DNA of 8,616 nt. It comes from Kiritimatiellales bacterium. Its GTDB lineage: Bacteria; Verrucomicrobiota; Kiritimatiellia; Kiritimatiellales; Pontiellaceae. The stretch spans positions 1-8,616 of the forward strand of contig JAUXGY010000058.1 of the NCBI GenBank assembly GCA_030621805.1, in the 5' to 3' direction. Below are positions 1 through 6,611 of the stretch, in pieces (the stretch's first letter is position 1; every line of letters starts with the position of its first letter). The notes under the pieces were generated by a model that worked only from the letters and a program-made list of their open reading frames with translations, searched no databases and was not told the DNA's origin. The position numbers and the translations under genes were made by a program.

Positions 1-1146
1 CGCCATAAAGACCGAATCATTCGCCATATCGCGCGGCCCCACCTCGGCTCGGATTGGAATCCCCTCCTTCACCCCACCCCAGCCCTTTTCACCCGCATTA
101 ATCTCGCGGCTATCCACCACCACCTCGACATCGCGGTCGTGGAAGCGCTTTCCCCGGAGTTTTGTCGCAAGCTCATTACAATATTCCAAGATGGCCTCCC
201 GATCCTCCTCCTTGCGGATAATCGGAAGAATCACCACATGCTGTGGCGCCAAACGCGGCGGCATCACCATCCCGTCATCATCCGCATGCGTCATAATCAT
301 GCCGCCAATCAAACGCGTCGAAACACCCCACGATGTGGTCCAGGCAAAGGCTTTCTCCCCTCCCCGATCACTATATTGGATGTTCGCCGACTTCGCAAAA
401 TTCTGACCTAAAAAGTGGCTAGTTCCCGACTGAAGCGCCTTGCGGTCCTGCATCATGGCCTCAATGCATAACGTGCTTATCGCCCCCGGAAAACGCTCTC
501 CAGCCGTCTTCTCGCCAATCAATACCGGCATCGCCATCTGCTCCTCGGCAAACGTTTTGTAGAGATCCAGAATCAATCGCGTTTCTTTCAGTGCTTCTTC
601 CTCCGTCTCATGCGCCGTATGCCCTTCCTGCCACAAAAACTCCGTCGTCCGCAAAAACATCCGTGTACGCATTTCCCAGCGAACCACATTCGCCCACTGA
701 TTAATCAGCAGCGGCAGATCGCGATAGCTCTCAACCCACTTGGCAAACGTTTCGCCAATAATCGTCTCCGACGTCGGCCGCACCACCAGCGGCTCATCCA
801 GTTCGCCCGCAGGAACCAGCTTGCCATCAGGGCCCTGCTCCAGCCGATGATGCGTCACCACCGCGCACTCCTTTGCAAAGCCATCCACATGTTCCGCTTC
901 CTTCTCCAAATAACTTAGCGGAATAAACAGTGGAAAATACGCATTCTCGTGGCCCGTTGCCTTAAACATTTTATCCAAACCGCCGCGAATATTTTCCCAT
1001 AGCGCATAACCCCACGGGCGAATCACCATGCATCCACGCACCGCGCTCGACTCCGCCAGCTCCGCCGCACGCACCACCTGCTGATACCACTCCGGATAGT
1101 TTTCCTCACGCGTCGGCGTAATCGCTGTTTTCTTCTGTTTGGCCAT
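1..1146 (-). CDS. proS: Prolyl-tRNA synthetase, archaeal/eukaryotic-like type (3' end cut by window)
   Basis: Cytoplasmic class II aminoacyl-tRNA synthetase that charges tRNA-Pro with proline using ATP. The first 382 residues are present and the rest runs off the left edge. Visible landmarks are the N-terminal FPLFIP stretch (71-76), the PTSE element (124-127), motif 2 region FLRTTEFLWQEGHTAH (164-179), GTSHFLGQNF (251-260) and the TSWGVSTR motif 3 region with Arg278, followed by HADDDGMVMPPRLAP (287-301). The anticodon-binding domain begins near residue 300 (PQHVVILPI). The motif 2 to GTSHFLGQNF spacing leaves no room for the large editing insertion of the usual bacterial enzyme, which together with the motif wording marks the archaeal-like type. 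The start is the ATG at 1146, with AGGAG at 1155-1159, 8 nt upstream. It lies 72 nt downstream of the RluA-family gene on the same strand, across a weak terminator-like hairpin, so it may be partly co-transcribed or have its own promoter. Confidence 0.97.
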   Translation of the reverse strand, partial: MAKQKKTAITPTREENYPEWYQQVVRAAELAESSAVRGCMVIRPWGYALWENIRGGLDKMFKATGHENAYFPLFIPLSYLEKEAEHVDGFAKECAVVTHHRLEQGPDGKLVPAGELDEPLVVRPTSETIIGETFAKWVESYRDLPLLINQWANVVRWEMRTRMFLRTTEFLWQEGHTAHETEEEALKETRLILDLYKTFAEEQMAMPVLIGEKTAGERFPGAISTLCIEAMMQDRKALQSGTSHFLGQNFAKSANIQYSDRGGEKAFAWTTSWGVSTRLIGGMIMTHADDDGMVMPPRLAPQHVVILPIIRKEEDREAILEYCNELATKLRGKRFHDRDVEVVVDSREINAGEKGWGGVKEGIPIRAEVGPRDMANDSVFMA

Positions 1147-1167
1147 AAAATAATCTCCTGAAAAAAT

Positions 1168-1190
1168 GAAACCCGGAACCTACAGCGACT
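1168..1190 (-). promoter_or_regulatory. Three-block leader motif upstream of proS
   Basis: On the minus strand the blocks AGTCGCT, AGGTTCC and GTTTC occur in this order, 22-44 nt before the proS start codon. The same three blocks in the same order precede the DEAD-box helicase gene (3907-3935). The spacings are 2 and 2 nt here against 7 and 3 nt there. It may be part of a promoter or leader, or a decayed dispersed repeat. I could not fit a convincing -35/-10 pair to it. Confidence 0.3.
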
Positions 1191-1207
1191 CGACCGTAAG
1201 TTCACGC

Positions 1208-1236
1208 AAAAAACAGTTCTAACCCTTTTGGATTAG
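1208..1236 (-). terminator. Candidate intrinsic terminator at the end of the RluA-family gene
   Basis: On the minus strand the arms CTAATCC (1236-1230) and GGGTTAG (1225-1219) can form a 7-bp stem with one G-T wobble around an AAAA loop. Five nt (AACTG) then lead to a run of six T (1213-1208). The right arm contains the TAG stop codon of the pseudouridine synthase gene. The stem is AT-rich and the gap before the T-run is longer than ideal, so termination would probably be partial, allowing some read-through into proS. Confidence 0.4.
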
Positions 1237-1917
1237 GCTCGCAAAATAGGTAGGAGTCTTGGCCTCGAAGGTCATGCTTTCCTTTGAAAAGGGGTGAAGC
1301 AGGGAGAGCGAGGCGGAGTGCAAGCAGAGGCGTTTGATCCCCGGTTGCTTTTCTCCATACTTTTTATCCCCCACCACCGGGCACCCCCGGTCGGCCATGT
1401 GAACCCGAATCTGGTTTTTCCGACCCGTCAGCAAATCAATCTCCAGCAAGCTGTATGCTTCCGACTCCTTTAACACACGAAAGGCGGTCTTTGCATATTT
1501 TCCGAGTTTTGTATCCGATGTCGAATACACTTTATGTGCCCGGTTTTCGGTCAGGTGGGAGGTAATGATTCCCTCTTTCTCGGGGAGGATTCCGCACACC
1601 ACGGCCACATATTTTTTACTAAAACCCGACCACTCCGTCTGGAGAAACTCTTTCGCCTCCGCACTCTTCGCAAACACAAGCAAGCCTGACGTTTCGCGAT
1701 CCAATCGATGAACAATATGCACACGATTCCGCGATTTTGAGTTTCCTTTGCGCACATAGTCGGTCAGCAGATAGTAGGCCGTCTGCTCGCGCGTTCGATC
1801 CGTGCTCACTGTTAGCAGCCCGGCCACTTTATCGACCACGATGATGTCGTGGTCTTCATAAACAATCGAGAGCCCGCGGGGCTGGAACTTTTTAGGGGGC
1901 TGTTTAAACTTCTTCAA
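1219..1917 (-). CDS. RluA-family RNA pseudouridine synthase
   Basis: Converts uridine to pseudouridine in rRNA or tRNA; the target site cannot be told from the sequence. The 232-residue protein holds the family signature HRLDRETSG (70-78), with Asp73 as the expected catalytic nucleophile. The second conserved block is TGRKNQIRVHMA (164-175), and the C-terminal LCLHSASLSLLHP element is also present (about 197-209). There is no N-terminal S4 RNA-binding domain, which makes it a compact RluA-like protein rather than an RluD-like one. The best start is a TTG at 1917 with GGGAG 8 nt upstream (1926-1930). No in-frame ATG or GTG fits the N-terminus, and an in-frame stop lies at 1942-1944. A CTG at 1920 is a less likely alternative. 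The start overlaps the end of the DUF6172-like gene by 14 nt, which suggests translational coupling. Confidence 0.93.
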   Translation of the reverse strand: MKKFKQPPKKFQPRGLSIVYEDHDIIVVDKVAGLLTVSTDRTREQTAYYLLTDYVRKGNSKSRNRVHIVHRLDRETSGLLVFAKSAEAKEFLQTEWSGFSKKYVAVVCGILPEKEGIITSHLTENRAHKVYSTSDTKLGKYAKTAFRVLKESEAYSLLEIDLLTGRKNQIRVHMADRGCPVVGDKKYGEKQPGIKRLCLHSASLSLLHPFSKESMTFEAKTPTYFASLIQKG

Positions 1918-2251
1918 CAGACCCGCTCCCGCCCAATGTCTTCAATTCAAGAGGGTTCCCGGGCTGAGGCTTTTTGATCCGGACGCCCGGCTTGGCGAGA
2001 ATCTCGATGTAGAACGCGGTCAATTCGCGTACCGTGGCTTCGTTAATCTGTTTATCAATTTCCGAAAGATGGATCGTTTGGGCCTCTGCCTCAGTATCCC
2101 CAAACCGGCAATCGAAGTCCCAGAAATCGATTCCTTCCGGGAGCTCTTTACGGCGCTCGCGCTTGATATATTTCCGAACGTCGTTCTTCACCGCATCCAC
2201 CATGCGCGGATATTTAATTTTTGGATGGGTTAGCTCAAAAGTCTTTTTCAT
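1904..2251 (-). CDS. DUF6172-like small conserved protein of unknown function
   Basis: A 115-residue soluble protein that I recognise from memory as resembling the uncharacterised DUF6172 family; no function is known to me. It begins MKKTFELTHPKIKYPRMVD and has a very basic stretch (RKYIKRERRK, 26-35), an aromatic/acidic block (FWDFDCRFGD, 43-52), then an acidic helix-like part and a Pro/Gly-rich tail. I see no signal peptide or membrane segment. The start is the ATG at 2251, with AAAGGAA at 2257-2263, 5 nt upstream. An in-frame GTG at 2269 would add six residues but overlaps the rnhA stop and lacks a better ribosome site. It sits 14 nt after rnhA and overlaps the pseudouridine synthase gene by 14 nt. 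The context and basic patch hint at an RNA-related role, which is inference only. Confidence 0.85.
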   Translation of the reverse strand: MKKTFELTHPKIKYPRMVDAVKNDVRKYIKRERRKELPEGIDFWDFDCRFGDTEAEAQTIHLSEIDKQINEATVRELTAFYIEILAKPGVRIKKPQPGNPLELKTLGGSGSVEEV

Positions 2252-2265
2252 AGGGGTTCCTTTTT

Positions 2266-2766
2266 TCACAAACTAAATAGATCGCCTTCGGGTATGGTGG
2301 GGGTTTCAAAGCCCAGATCGGCGGGCAACTTCTTACCGTTCGATGCGGCAACGGCCAATGCGTCGCACCGTTCATTTTCGGGATGTTCGCTATGCCCCTT
2401 CACCCACTCAAACCGGACGTCGTGCTTTTCGCACAGCTCAAGTAGGTCATTCCAAAGGTCGGGGTTTTTCGCGGGCTTGGACGGCGAGAGCTTCCAGCCA
2501 TTGGATCGCCAGCGTTTCGCCCAGCCCTTGACCATCGCATTAACAACGTATTTCGAATCGCTCGTCAGCACCACGGAGCAGGGTCGATTCAGCGAGCGTA
2601 GTCCTTCGATACAAGCGAGCAGCTCCATCCGGTTGTTCGTCGTTTTGCGAAACCCACCGGAAAGCTCTTTTTCCCGGTCGCCAAAAAGCAGCACCACACC
2701 ATAGCCCCCCGGACCTGGATTCCCCTTGCACGCGCCATCCGTGAAAATTTGAACACAATCCGTCAT
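2266..2766 (-). CDS. rnhA: Ribonuclease HI
   Basis: Endonuclease that cuts the RNA strand of RNA-DNA hybrids, removing R-loops and primers in the cytoplasm with Mg2+. The 166-residue protein has the full family pattern: IFTDGACKGNPGPGGYG (7-23), TTNNRMEL (42-49), LTSDSKYV (67-74) and WVKGHSEHPENERCD (121-135). The catalytic set is Asp10, Glu48, Asp70 and Asp135, with His125. The first three have the same numbers as I recall for the E. coli enzyme, which supports the ATG at 2766 as the start. It lies 4 nt after the DEAD-box helicase stop codon with no strong ribosome site of its own, so it is probably translated by re-initiation. An upstream in-frame ATG (five residues earlier) and a much longer 208-residue reading are less likely because they extend into the helicase gene. 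The tail (about 145-166) is slightly longer than the family core. Confidence 0.97.
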   Translation of the reverse strand: MTDCVQIFTDGACKGNPGPGGYGVVLLFGDREKELSGGFRKTTNNRMELLACIEGLRSLNRPCSVVLTSDSKYVVNAMVKGWAKRWRSNGWKLSPSKPAKNPDLWNDLLELCEKHDVRFEWVKGHSEHPENERCDALAVAASNGKKLPADLGFETPTIPEGDLFSL

Positions 2767-2770
2767 AGAT

Positions 2771-3883
2771 TCAGCCCACATCGCGGAAGGAGATGCTGAG
2801 CTGCTTTTCGAGCCGGGCAAGTTGCTTTTCTTCGTGGCGGGTGATGAGCGCGAGGGAGACACCGGTTTTACCGGCGCGGGCGGTGCGTCCACTGCGGTGG
2901 GTGTAGTATTCGTTCTTTTCAGGGAGCTGGTGATGGATCACAAAGGAGAGCCCTTCCACATCGATACCCCGCGCTGCGACGTCGGTGGTCACGAGAATCC
3001 GAGCCCGTCCCTTTTTAAACATACGCATGATTTTATCGCGCTCGGTCTGCATCAAATCGCCATGCAGCACGACGCAGGAAACTTCGCGAGCAACCAGTTC
3101 CTTGCCAAAAGCGATCGTGTCCGCACGTGTTCGGCAAAAGATCAGCCCACGCTGTTCGCCGGAGTCTGCGAGGAACTTTACGATATGCTTCAGCTTCTCC
3201 CCCTCCTTGCAGAGGATAAATTGGTGACGAATGTTGGGATTGACGATGTGCTTCTTGTCGATCTTCAAAAACGGGGCGTCGGCTGAAAGATATCTACCGA
3301 TCATCTTCTTGATTCCGGGAGGCATCGTGGCGGAAAAGAGCCAGATATTGCGATCCCCTTTGGTCATCTTCATGATGGATTCAATGTCGTCGCGAAAGCC
3401 CAGCTTAAGCATTTCGTCGGCTTCGTCGAGCACCAGGATCTTGATGCCTGTAAGATCGATAGCCTTCCGTCGAACCAGATCCATCAAACGACCCGGCGTG
3501 GCCACAAGCACCTGGGTGGGCCGCTTCAAGGACTCGATCTGACGATCAATCTTGTCGCCCCCGCAGACCACTTCCGAAAATATTTTCTCCGTATGCTTGG
3601 TATAACGAAAGAGGTGCTTCTGCACCTGTTTCGCCAGTTCGCGGGTCGGAGCCAGAACGACGGCTTGGATGTGCGGTTGCTTCGCATTCATGGCGGCCAG
3701 TAGCGGCAGGCCAAAGGCAGCGGTTTTTCCCGTTCCGGTCTGGGCCTGTCCGATAAAATCGGTGGTTTTTCCCAATAACTTTGGAATGGTTTTTGTTTGT
3801 ACCTCGGTCGGCACCTGAATGCCCAGCTCCGCCAGTCCCCTGAGATAGTCGTCGGCAATGCCAATATCCTTAAATGTATTCAC
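2771..3883 (-). CDS. DEAD-box ATP-dependent RNA helicase (minimal core)
   Basis: ATP-driven RNA unwinding enzyme of the DEAD-box family. All motifs are intact: Q motif with Phe4 and Gln29, Walker A AQTGTGKT (47-54), PTREL (79-83), TPGR (129-132), DEAD (153-156), SAT (184-186), LIFCRTRAD (247-255), TTDVAARGID (299-308) and HRSGRTARAG (329-338). At 370 residues it is only the two RecA-like domains, without the basic or RGG-rich C-terminal tail common in bacterial homologues, so RNA targeting must come from the core or from partners. The start is a GTG at 3883 with GAGGA 5 nt upstream (3889-3893). It is the first gene of a cluster with rnhA, the DUF6172-like gene and the pseudouridine synthase gene. 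It resembles RhlE-like enzymes, but I do not assign a symbol. Confidence 0.96.
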   Translation of the reverse strand: MNTFKDIGIADDYLRGLAELGIQVPTEVQTKTIPKLLGKTTDFIGQAQTGTGKTAAFGLPLLAAMNAKQPHIQAVVLAPTRELAKQVQKHLFRYTKHTEKIFSEVVCGGDKIDRQIESLKRPTQVLVATPGRLMDLVRRKAIDLTGIKILVLDEADEMLKLGFRDDIESIMKMTKGDRNIWLFSATMPPGIKKMIGRYLSADAPFLKIDKKHIVNPNIRHQFILCKEGEKLKHIVKFLADSGEQRGLIFCRTRADTIAFGKELVAREVSCVVLHGDLMQTERDKIMRMFKKGRARILVTTDVAARGIDVEGLSFVIHHQLPEKNEYYTHRSGRTARAGKTGVSLALITRHEEKQLARLEKQLSISFRDVG

Positions 3884-3906
3884 GTCGTTCCTCGCGGTTT
3901 ATTTTG

Positions 3907-3935
3907 GAAACAGGGGAACCTGAACCGAAGCGACT
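3907..3935 (-). promoter_or_regulatory. Three-block leader motif upstream of the DEAD-box helicase gene
   Basis: On the minus strand AGTCGCT, then AGGTTCC, then GTTTC, lie 24-52 nt before the GTG start. The same three blocks in the same order precede proS (1168-1190). Between the first two blocks here is CGGTTC, a partial echo of the AGGTTC block. The motif may mark a shared promoter or leader, or a remnant of a dispersed repeat. Confidence 0.3.
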
Positions 3936-3968
3936 GGAGAGGCTAGTTAATTCGGAGGGAAAGGCGAT

Positions 3969-4072
3969 GTTGCAGGTGGGATCGGTGATCCCGCCCTCAC
4001 CAGAAAAGTCCCGTGCAACGGCGGCGGGATCGGCGATCCCGGCTACAGTTCGGGACCGGCGATCCCAGCTAC
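3969..4072. repeat. Cluster of three REP-like palindromes between recQ and the helicase gene
   Basis: Three copies of a palindrome with consensus GGGATCGGYGATCCC occur at 3978-3992, 4026-4040 and 4052-4066; the third has GGGACC in its left arm. On the minus strand copies 2 and 3 are preceded by GTAG, the head tetranucleotide typical of REP elements mobilised by RAYT (IS200/IS605-like REP transposases). Copy 1 reads best in the opposite direction with a GCAG head, giving an inverted pair like a BIME. Copy 1 can form a 9-bp stem with one G-T wobble (3975-3983 with 3987-3995) around a 3-nt loop. It is also bracketed by GTTGCA (3969-3974) and TGCAAC (4014-4019), a further inverted repeat. The GTAG of copy 3 contains the recQ stop codon. 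The cluster could protect the recQ mRNA 3' end or block read-through; there is no T-run for a classical terminator. No RAYT gene lies in this window. Confidence 0.8.
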
Positions 4073-6225
4073 ATCACCTGCATAAAGGCACGAACGAGGC
4101 GGAGCTCGGCGTAGGTCACGGTATCACCGGAGGCTTCAATGATCTGTTTCATCGATTGGCCACTATGCTGATTGAATAGCTCTTCGATCTTAAGCCGTCT
4201 GGAGGTTTCAAGCAACTGATCCACATCAAGCTCCTTGCCTTGTCCCTCTTCCAGTAGTTTTTCGATATGCTGGCTCACCGTTCCTTCCGTCAGGCCGCGC
4301 ATTTGCGAGATGGACTCCAGCGTCAGTCCTTGCTCCGCCAGCGCCAGCGTTTCTAACAGAGTCTTTCCGGCCTTCTTCCGCTTCTTTTGAATTTTAATCG
4401 GCACCTTCAAGAGCGAGCGTTTTTGAGCCTCTTCGGGATGCATGTGTTTAAACATTTCGACGATGGTCATAAAATTGTCGCCATATTTTTCAAGCTTGGC
4501 GGCACCGACGCCGGAAATACCGGACATTTGTTCGGGTGTATCGGGGAAATAGAGCGCCATTTCGCGGAGGGAGCGATCGGAGAAAACCACAAAAGGCGGA
4601 ACCCCTTCCTCCTGCGCCAGCCGGAGGCGCTCGTTGCTCAACTGTGCGAAAAGCGGTTGGCAATAGTCGCCCGTCATTCCTTTGAACGATTTACGTTTCC
4701 CTCGCTTCTGGAGGATCACCTCAAAACCCTGTTTCCCGCGTAACACGAGTTGCCCCTTTGAGGTGAGCTCCAGCGCGGAATAGTTGTCCTGATTTTGGAT
4801 CAGGCAATCTTGGGCGAGTAGCTGATCAATCATGCGTCGCCAATATTTTTTATCCTCGTCCCTACCCGCGCCGTAGGTCTTGAGCTGATCATGCCCCATC
4901 TGTTTGATCTTCTGTGTTTTGGCCCCCACCACAATATCGGCAATATGCACCGCACCAAATTTTTGCCCAGATCGATAAATCGCCGACATAATTTTCTGCG
5001 CCGGAATCGTGGCATCCGACCGCTCCACATCGCCCATGCAAATATCGCATGTTTTGCAGTTATCCTTTGCGTAGTCCTCGCCAAAATACCCTAAAATACT
5101 CTTCCGGCGGCAGACGTTTGCCTCGGCAAAGCGTACCATTTGAAAGAGCTGTTTCTCCGCCACCTGACGTTCGTTTGGATCTTCGGTCTGATCAATAAAG
5201 TAGCGAATCCGCACAATATCGCCCCGACTAAAAAAGAGGCGGCAATAGGCCGGTTCGCCATCGCGGCCTGCACGACCGGTTTCCTGATAGTAGCCCTCCA
5301 TGTTTTTCGGAAGGTCCCCATGCAGCACAAATCGGACATTCGATTTATCGATTCCCATGCCAAAGGCAATCGTCGCCACGATCACATGAACCTCGTCGCG
5401 GTTAAACCGATCCTGGTTTTCCTTACGCTGCTTCGGGGTCAGCCCTGCGTGGTAGGCCAGGGCACGGACCCCCTGCTCCTGTAAAAACTCTGCCGTCGAC
5501 TCCACACTCTTGCGCGTGGTGCGGTAGATAATGCCCGACTCCCCCTGCCGTTCATGCAGGAACTCTAGAATCTGAAGATCCAAACTCTCCTTGGGAACCA
5601 CTTGATAAAAAAGGTTGGGACGGTCGAACGAAGCCCGCGTTAAGTGGGGATTGCGCAAGCCAAGCTTGTTGACGATGTCGTCGGAAACCTTATGCGTGGC
5701 CGTCGCCGTAAAAGCCGCTACCGCCACCTTGGGGAAATACTTCACGATCATCGAGAGCGAGAGATAATCGGGACGGAAGTCATGGCCCCACTCCGAGATG
5801 CAGTGCGCTTCGTCGATGGCAAAGAAAGAGACCCGCGCCTGCTTGAGCGTGGCCATGAACTCCGGCATGGCAAAGCGTTCGGGCGAAACATAGAGGAGAT
5901 CAAGTTGATGGTTGTCCAACGCCTGAAAAACCTGGTAGCGCTCCTTCGGGGAGAGTGAACTATTCAGGAATTCCGCATCCAGCCCATTCGCTTTAGCCGC
6001 ATCGACCTGGTCTTTCATCAACGAGATCAGCGGGCTCACCACCACGCACAGCCCTTCGCGCATGTGCGCCGGCAGTTGGTAGCAGAGCGACTTTCCACCG
6101 CCCGTCGGCATCACCGCAAACACATCCCGGTTGTCGAGCAATGCCTCAACAATCCCCTCCTGATTGGGTCGAAAGCTACTGAATCCAAAAATTTGTTTCA
6201 GAATATCGTTGGATGAATTTTTCAT
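4069..6225 (-). CDS. recQ: ATP-dependent DNA helicase RecQ
   Basis: 3'-to-5' DNA helicase acting in recombination and the repair of stalled forks. The 718-residue protein has Walker A PTGGGKS with Lys45, the DEAH box (138-141), FTATAT (172-177) and motif VI QETGRAGRDG (314-323). The zinc site is Cys372, Cys390, Cys393 and Cys396. The RQC winged-helix region follows (about 405-510), then an HRDC domain (about 525-600). The basic linker KIQKKRKKAGK comes next, then a C-terminal helix-turn-helix region (about 622-718; LTLESISQMRGLTEGTVSQHI). This tail is longer than in E. coli RecQ but is a known layout in other bacteria. The ATG at 6225 overlaps the toxin gene's TGA (ATGA), with AGGTGG 7 nt upstream (6233-6238). 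A GTG at 6231 would add only two residues. The stop TAG lies inside the head of a REP-like repeat. Translation is probably coupled to the upstream toxin-antitoxin pair. Confidence 0.97.
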   Translation of the reverse strand: MKNSSNDILKQIFGFSSFRPNQEGIVEALLDNRDVFAVMPTGGGKSLCYQLPAHMREGLCVVVSPLISLMKDQVDAAKANGLDAEFLNSSLSPKERYQVFQALDNHQLDLLYVSPERFAMPEFMATLKQARVSFFAIDEAHCISEWGHDFRPDYLSLSMIVKYFPKVAVAAFTATATHKVSDDIVNKLGLRNPHLTRASFDRPNLFYQVVPKESLDLQILEFLHERQGESGIIYRTTRKSVESTAEFLQEQGVRALAYHAGLTPKQRKENQDRFNRDEVHVIVATIAFGMGIDKSNVRFVLHGDLPKNMEGYYQETGRAGRDGEPAYCRLFFSRGDIVRIRYFIDQTEDPNERQVAEKQLFQMVRFAEANVCRRKSILGYFGEDYAKDNCKTCDICMGDVERSDATIPAQKIMSAIYRSGQKFGAVHIADIVVGAKTQKIKQMGHDQLKTYGAGRDEDKKYWRRMIDQLLAQDCLIQNQDNYSALELTSKGQLVLRGKQGFEVILQKRGKRKSFKGMTGDYCQPLFAQLSNERLRLAQEEGVPPFVVFSDRSLREMALYFPDTPEQMSGISGVGAAKLEKYGDNFMTIVEMFKHMHPEEAQKRSLLKVPIKIQKKRKKAGKTLLETLALAEQGLTLESISQMRGLTEGTVSQHIEKLLEEGQGKELDVDQLLETSRRLKIEELFNQHSGQSMKQIIEASGDTVTYAELRLVRAFMQVM

Positions 6226-6611
6226 TCCCACACCACCTTTGTTTTGGGATAAGTTGGAATGGTTCGATCTTTTGTCAGGATGATCATGCCGTGTACCTGT
6301 GCCGTGGCGATAATGATCCGGTCGAACGGATCGCAGTGGATGGGCGGGAGCTGGGTGGAGGCCAAGGCAACTTCAACATCTACCGGAACCTCGTGAATCC
6401 CAAAACAAGAGAGATTTTCATGCAGAAATTCTTCACATGAGCGAGGGATTGAAACTTTCCCCTTGTTAACAAGAAGTCCTATTTCAGTCGCTGTAATTGA
6501 TGAAATAAACAGACTGTCAGACTCGTCGTCCAGCAATTGAAGAAGTTTTGACGGCAATAATTCGCGATTCATGCACAGCCAAATAAACGTGTGCGTATCC
6601 AACAAGAGCAT
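6222..6611 (-). CDS. vapC: PIN-domain ribonuclease toxin, VapC-like
   Basis: Type II toxin, expected to be a Mg2+-dependent endoribonuclease that stops translation by cutting tRNA or rRNA when the antitoxin is lost. The 129-residue protein starts MLLLDTHTFIWL and carries the acidic PIN-domain set: Asp5, Glu43 (ITATEI), Asp94 and Asp97 (HCDPFDRIIIATA), and Asp115 (LTKD). The HxDPFDR wording fits the Sll0205-like branch of PIN toxins. The start is the ATG at 6611, which shares one base with the antitoxin stop (TAATG), with GAGGA 9 nt upstream (6621-6625). A longer reading with seven extra residues is possible but weaker. Its stop overlaps the recQ start (ATGA). All catalytic residues are present, so it looks functional; its RNA target cannot be told. 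Confidence 0.93.
   Translation of the reverse strand: MLLLDTHTFIWLCMNRELLPSKLLQLLDDESDSLFISSITATEIGLLVNKGKVSIPRSCEEFLHENLSCFGIHEVPVDVEVALASTQLPPIHCDPFDRIIIATAQVHGMIILTKDRTIPTYPKTKVVWE

Noticed and set aside
2767..2892. N-terminal extension of RNase HI to give a 208-residue protein starting MDAPPAPVK
   Set aside because: The extension is the helicase C-terminal coding region read in another frame. The start at 2766 gives catalytic residues at positions 10, 48 and 70, as expected for the family.
2822..3286. Plus-strand frame of 154 codons opposite the DEAD-box helicase
   Set aside because: It is a mirror of the helicase coding sequence, with no family resemblance.
3969..4072. Palindromic repeats as a CRISPR array
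   Set aside because: There are only three units, with irregular spacing, inverted orientation of one copy and no spacer-like unique segments of even length; the GTAG heads fit REP elements better.
3874..4179. Plus-strand frame of 101 codons through the recQ/helicase gap
   Set aside because: It starts inside the helicase gene, crosses the palindromic repeats and ends antisense to recQ; no coding features are seen.
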